Origin: Rhodobacterales bacterium UBA3080 | GTDB taxonomy: Bacteria > Pseudomonadota > Alphaproteobacteria > Rhodobacterales > Rhodobacteraceae | DNA length: 8,822 bases | Direction of reading: 5' to 3' | NCBI GenBank assembly: GCA_002366645.1 | Contig: DFBM01000031.1 | Span: 1 to 8,822 of the forward strand | In this document: one piece after another, positions 6,594 through 8,822 of the stretch | Layout: each line of letters begins with the position of its first letter | Numbering within the stretch: position 1 is the stretch's first letter | Program-made: the position numbers and the translations under genes | The notes under the pieces: generated by a model | What the model was told of the DNA's origin: nothing | Databases searched by the model: none | Seen by the model: only the letters and a program-made list of their open reading frames with translations

Positions 6594-8465
6594 TTACTGT
6601 AATTGCAAGTGCAAGGAGTCGATGCGGGACTGGTTGACCGTTGGCTCACTCAGAGTCACGAGGGCCGCACCAAAATACAGCATCATGTCATTTGCAACCT
6701 GTTGAGCTTGCTGCGCGCCAACTTGTTCCAGTATCTGCGCCGAGTTTTCCTCAGCGGGATCGAATGGCGCTACTACATTTAATTCGACAATAATTGCACC
6801 GCTCACGTCCTCTACGACAGTTACGTCGCCGACATTCAAACCGAATATTGCCTGTACAACTTGTGGCGGCAGATCAGGAATTGTCGAAGTGCGGGAAACT
6901 CCAGTAGCTGCTTCCATCCGCAAAGTGCCTGCGAAGTCATTCAACGAACCACCATTCGAGATACCGACGGCATCGGCAATCCGGTTCGCGCGTGCCACAA
7001 TCATTTCTTGTGTCTTTGCGACCTGTTGGCCCTCTAGTACTTCGGTTTCAACGTCAGCCATTGGCTTCACGAACGCTTCGGTGATGCCATCGACACGCAA
7101 CACAAATATGCCGCCGTCTTCGAGGTCAATAACGTCACGTTCTTCGCCAACTTCGGAAGCAGAGGCCTCTTCGCGGAACGTAGCATAAGCCGCAATACCT
7201 GCGGTTTCACCTTCAACCAGACCGATTTTTTCCAAACGCATGTCGGTTTCGTCAGCTATTTCTTCCAGTGACGCACCACTTGCAACCAGATCAATAGACA
7301 GGTTTGCAACGTCGGCGATGATAGAACCTGCATCCTCGATCGCCAGCTCGCGGCGAAGATCTTCACGCACTTCTGAAAGCGGGATAGAAAGTTCGGAGAT
7401 CGCCGCGTTCACGCGGAAAATTGCCGGGCCTAGGTCTGTTTCTACTGGGCCGTATATTCCCGGTTCTTCCGACGCAAACAGGACTGCTGCGGCCGCAGCA
7501 CCAACATCACGAGCGGTTACATCACCAAGGTCGATGTCTGTTAGCGACAAGCCACGAGTATCGGCAAGTATCTCGAATGTCATATCGCCGGAATCAAGAC
7601 TGCTACGTGCTTCGTCCGCTTCGGATTGCGAGCCCAGAACGATGCGCTCAACGAAACGTTTCGCCGGCGTGTTAAATTCGGGACCACGGGACGCATAAAG
7701 AGCTCCGATACGATCCTCGCTAATCTCCAAGTCTTCGGCAATCATTTCAGGCGTCAGGCTAACGTAAGTGATCTCTCGCGTAAGAGCTTGTGTGAAATCA
7801 TCAGGATTGGCTTTGTAAAACGCGGCCAGTTCGCTTTCGGTCGGGGCAGGGATGGCTGTTGTGATATTGTTTGCGCCAACCCGCGTATAGGTGAAATCAC
7901 GTGTCTCGCCGATGTAATCAAAAATCGCCAAAGTTGCTTCGTCCGGCAGTTTTGCCCCCGCCGCTACAGCCGCCTGAATTAACAACTGCGTCGCATCTTT
8001 GCGAACTAGCGCTTCGTATTCGGCCGGGTTCATACCGGAGCGGCTCAGCGCGTCTTCGTAAACATCTTTATCGAAATCACCGGTTAGCCCCTGAAAGCCC
8101 TGATTGGCCAACAAAGAATCGCGAACGGTTTTGTCACTCACGGAAATGCCCAGTCGCTTTGCTTCGTTCTCATAGGCCGCTTGCGTTACCAAACGTTGAA
8201 GAACTGTCCGGTCAAGACCGAACAACAATGCCTGATCAATCGTCAACTGGGTGCCGAACTGTTGCGACGTCGATTGAATTTCGTTCTGAACGGATCTGAA
8301 ATAGTCGTCAGCCGATACATCAACGTCGCCGACCGTCGCAACGCTCGCGCTAATCGATTGCGAAAATATGCCGGTTAGGCCAAATCCAACCATCGCCAAT
8401 ACGGCCAAGCTTAGTACAAAGAAAAAGAAAACTTTGGATATTTTTGATTTTTTAACCGCAGTCAT
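6594..8465 (-). CDS. ppiD: PpiD/SurA-type periplasmic folding factor with a degenerate parvulin domain
   Basis: A 623-residue inner-membrane-anchored chaperone, similar in length and layout to PpiD, which assists proteins leaving the Sec translocon. A Lys-rich start (MTAVKKSKISK) precedes one membrane segment (about 12-33), leaving the rest periplasmic. A SurA-type N-terminal chaperone domain spans about 40-165 (VATVGDVDVSADDYF, then LQRLVTQAAYENEAKRLGISVSD). A parvulin-like region spans about 265-352, from FVERIVLGS to EPGIYGPVETDLGPAIFRV. Where active parvulins have a His in the R-H-I-L strand, this reads ERIVL with Arg, so isomerase activity is doubtful; E. coli PpiD is also reported inactive. 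A second Gly/Val-rich repeat-like module covers about 400-570. AAGGGA lies nine bases before the ATG. It probably shares a transcript with trpE. The PpiD rather than SurA name rests on the membrane anchor and length. Confidence 0.88.
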   Translation of the reverse strand: MTAVKKSKISKVFFFFVLSLAVLAMVGFGLTGIFSQSISASVATVGDVDVSADDYFRSVQNEIQSTSQQFGTQLTIDQALLFGLDRTVLQRLVTQAAYENEAKRLGISVSDKTVRDSLLANQGFQGLTGDFDKDVYEDALSRSGMNPAEYEALVRKDATQLLIQAAVAAGAKLPDEATLAIFDYIGETRDFTYTRVGANNITTAIPAPTESELAAFYKANPDDFTQALTREITYVSLTPEMIAEDLEISEDRIGALYASRGPEFNTPAKRFVERIVLGSQSEADEARSSLDSGDMTFEILADTRGLSLTDIDLGDVTARDVGAAAAAVLFASEEPGIYGPVETDLGPAIFRVNAAISELSIPLSEVREDLRRELAIEDAGSIIADVANLSIDLVASGASLEEIADETDMRLEKIGLVEGETAGIAAYATFREEASASEVGEERDVIDLEDGGIFVLRVDGITEAFVKPMADVETEVLEGQQVAKTQEMIVARANRIADAVGISNGGSLNDFAGTLRMEAATGVSRTSTIPDLPPQVVQAIFGLNVGDVTVVEDVSGAIIVELNVVAPFDPAEENSAQILEQVGAQQAQQVANDMMLYFGAALVTLSEPTVNQSRIDSLHLQLQ

Positions 8466-8474
8466 ATTGTCTGG

Positions 8475-8480
8475 TCCCTT
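8475..8480 (-). promoter_or_regulatory. ppiD ribosome binding site
   Basis: AAGGGA on the minus strand, nine bases before the ATG at 8465. It supports this start, which places a short basic tail before the membrane segment. Confidence 0.55.
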
Positions 8481-8506
8481 ACAAGGCGCGTTGGTTTAGT
8501 CGCAAA

Positions 8507-8535
8507 CTTTTAGGCTGTGCGTCGGTGGGATACAA
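8507..8535 (-). promoter_or_regulatory. Candidate sigma-70 promoter for ppiD-trpE
   Basis: In the 76-base gap upstream of ppiD the minus strand has TTGTAT (8535-8530) and TAAAAG (8512-8507) separated by exactly 17 bases. Each matches four of six consensus positions. Initiation near 8500 would give a leader of about 35 bases including the ppiD ribosome binding site. The -35 element starts six bases after the aminotransferase stop. The match is modest; its position and spacing are the main support. Confidence 0.35.
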
Positions 8536-8541
8536 GTCCCG

Positions 8542-8822
8542 CTAAGGCCGAAATGCTTTCAAGCGCTTAAACATTTCATCTAATCCAGCCTGATCGGCAT
8601 TGGCAAAGGCAATTCGCAGTGTTTTTTCCGCCGTTCCGTCGCCACCATGCGTCAAATCTGGTATGAACATAGTACCGGGCAAGATTAGTAAGGACTGCTC
8701 GCGAACAAGCTTTTTGGCGACCTCTTCGGATGAAATGTCAAAAGGATGTTCGGCATAGGCAAAATAGGCGCCACTCCCTAGAAGCTTCCACCCCTCCAGC
8801 GTCTCGAAGCCTGCCTGACAAA
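8542..8822 (-). CDS. Class I/II PLP-dependent aminotransferase, C-terminal end (cut by window edge)
   Basis: The last 92 residues of a gene entering from the right edge, read from the minus strand up to TAG at 8542-8544. Landmarks are GSGAYFAYAEHPF (16-27 of the fragment), a VAKKLVREQSLLILPGTMF stretch (34-52) and TLRIAFANAD (67-76), the signature C-terminal small domain of aspartate-type aminotransferases. R69 of LRIAFAN corresponds to the Arg that binds the substrate alpha-carboxylate (Arg386 in aspartate aminotransferase). The Lys that binds PLP lies outside the window, so the substrate cannot be told. Other members of this fold include aromatic and branched-chain transaminases. It lies upstream of ppiD on the same strand, with no terminator-like hairpin plus T-run in the gap. 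Confidence 0.87.
   Translation of the reverse strand, partial: CQAGFETLEGWKLLGSGAYFAYAEHPFDISSEEVAKKLVREQSLLILPGTMFIPDLTHGGDGTAEKTLRIAFANADQAGLDEMFKRLKAFRP

Noticed and set aside
6590..6649. A 20-residue N-terminal extension of TrpE
   Set aside because: It is the end of ppiD read in another frame; the family N-terminus begins at the ATG at 6589.
8526..8541. GGGA...TCCC hairpin just after the aminotransferase stop as a terminator
   Set aside because: The stem is only four base pairs and no T-run follows, so it does not look like an intrinsic terminator.

Overview
The window looks like a piece of an alphaproteobacterial chromosome, most probably a marine Rhodobacteraceae (Roseobacter-group) bacterium of moderate GC. 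The clues are the gene order (a SurA/PpiD-type chaperone, trpE, a YibQ-like protein, trpG, trpD, trpC, moaC, moeA), the alphaproteobacterial form of each Trp enzyme, and a separate trpE and trpG rather than a fusion. The species call rests on family knowledge, not on a database search.

Layout, reading the minus strand from the right end: the 3' end of a PLP-dependent aminotransferase (8542-8822); a 76-base gap with a plausible promoter; ppiD (6594-8465); trpE (5072-6589), starting four bases after the ppiD stop; then a gene on the plus strand, a membrane-anchored YibQ-like divergent polysaccharide deacetylase (3719-5068), whose stop lies three bases from the trpE stop; a 127-base divergent region; and a tightly overlapping minus-strand run trpG (3010-3591), trpD (1988-3013), trpC (1182-1988), moaC (713-1189) and moeA (1-713, cut by the window edge). 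Nearly all of the window is coding. No RNA genes, insertion sequences, CRISPR arrays or phage features were seen.

How the genes work together: TrpE and TrpG form anthranilate synthase (chorismate plus glutamine to anthranilate). TrpD adds the phosphoribosyl group, and TrpC makes indole-3-glycerol phosphate. TrpF, TrpA and TrpB are not here. MoaC and MoeA act early and late in molybdenum cofactor synthesis; their genes are coupled to trpC by overlaps, so they are probably cotranscribed with trpGDC. The cluster splits into two transcriptional blocks, ppiD-trpE and trpGDC-moaC-moeA, separated by the oppositely oriented yibQ-like gene.

I found no previously undescribed system. The points most worth a second look are the head-on arrangement of trpE and the yibQ-like gene with no room for an intergenic terminator, the apparent loss of catalytic residues in the YibQ-like protein and in the PpiD parvulin domain, and trpE initiation without a leader peptide or a recognisable Shine-Dalgarno sequence.
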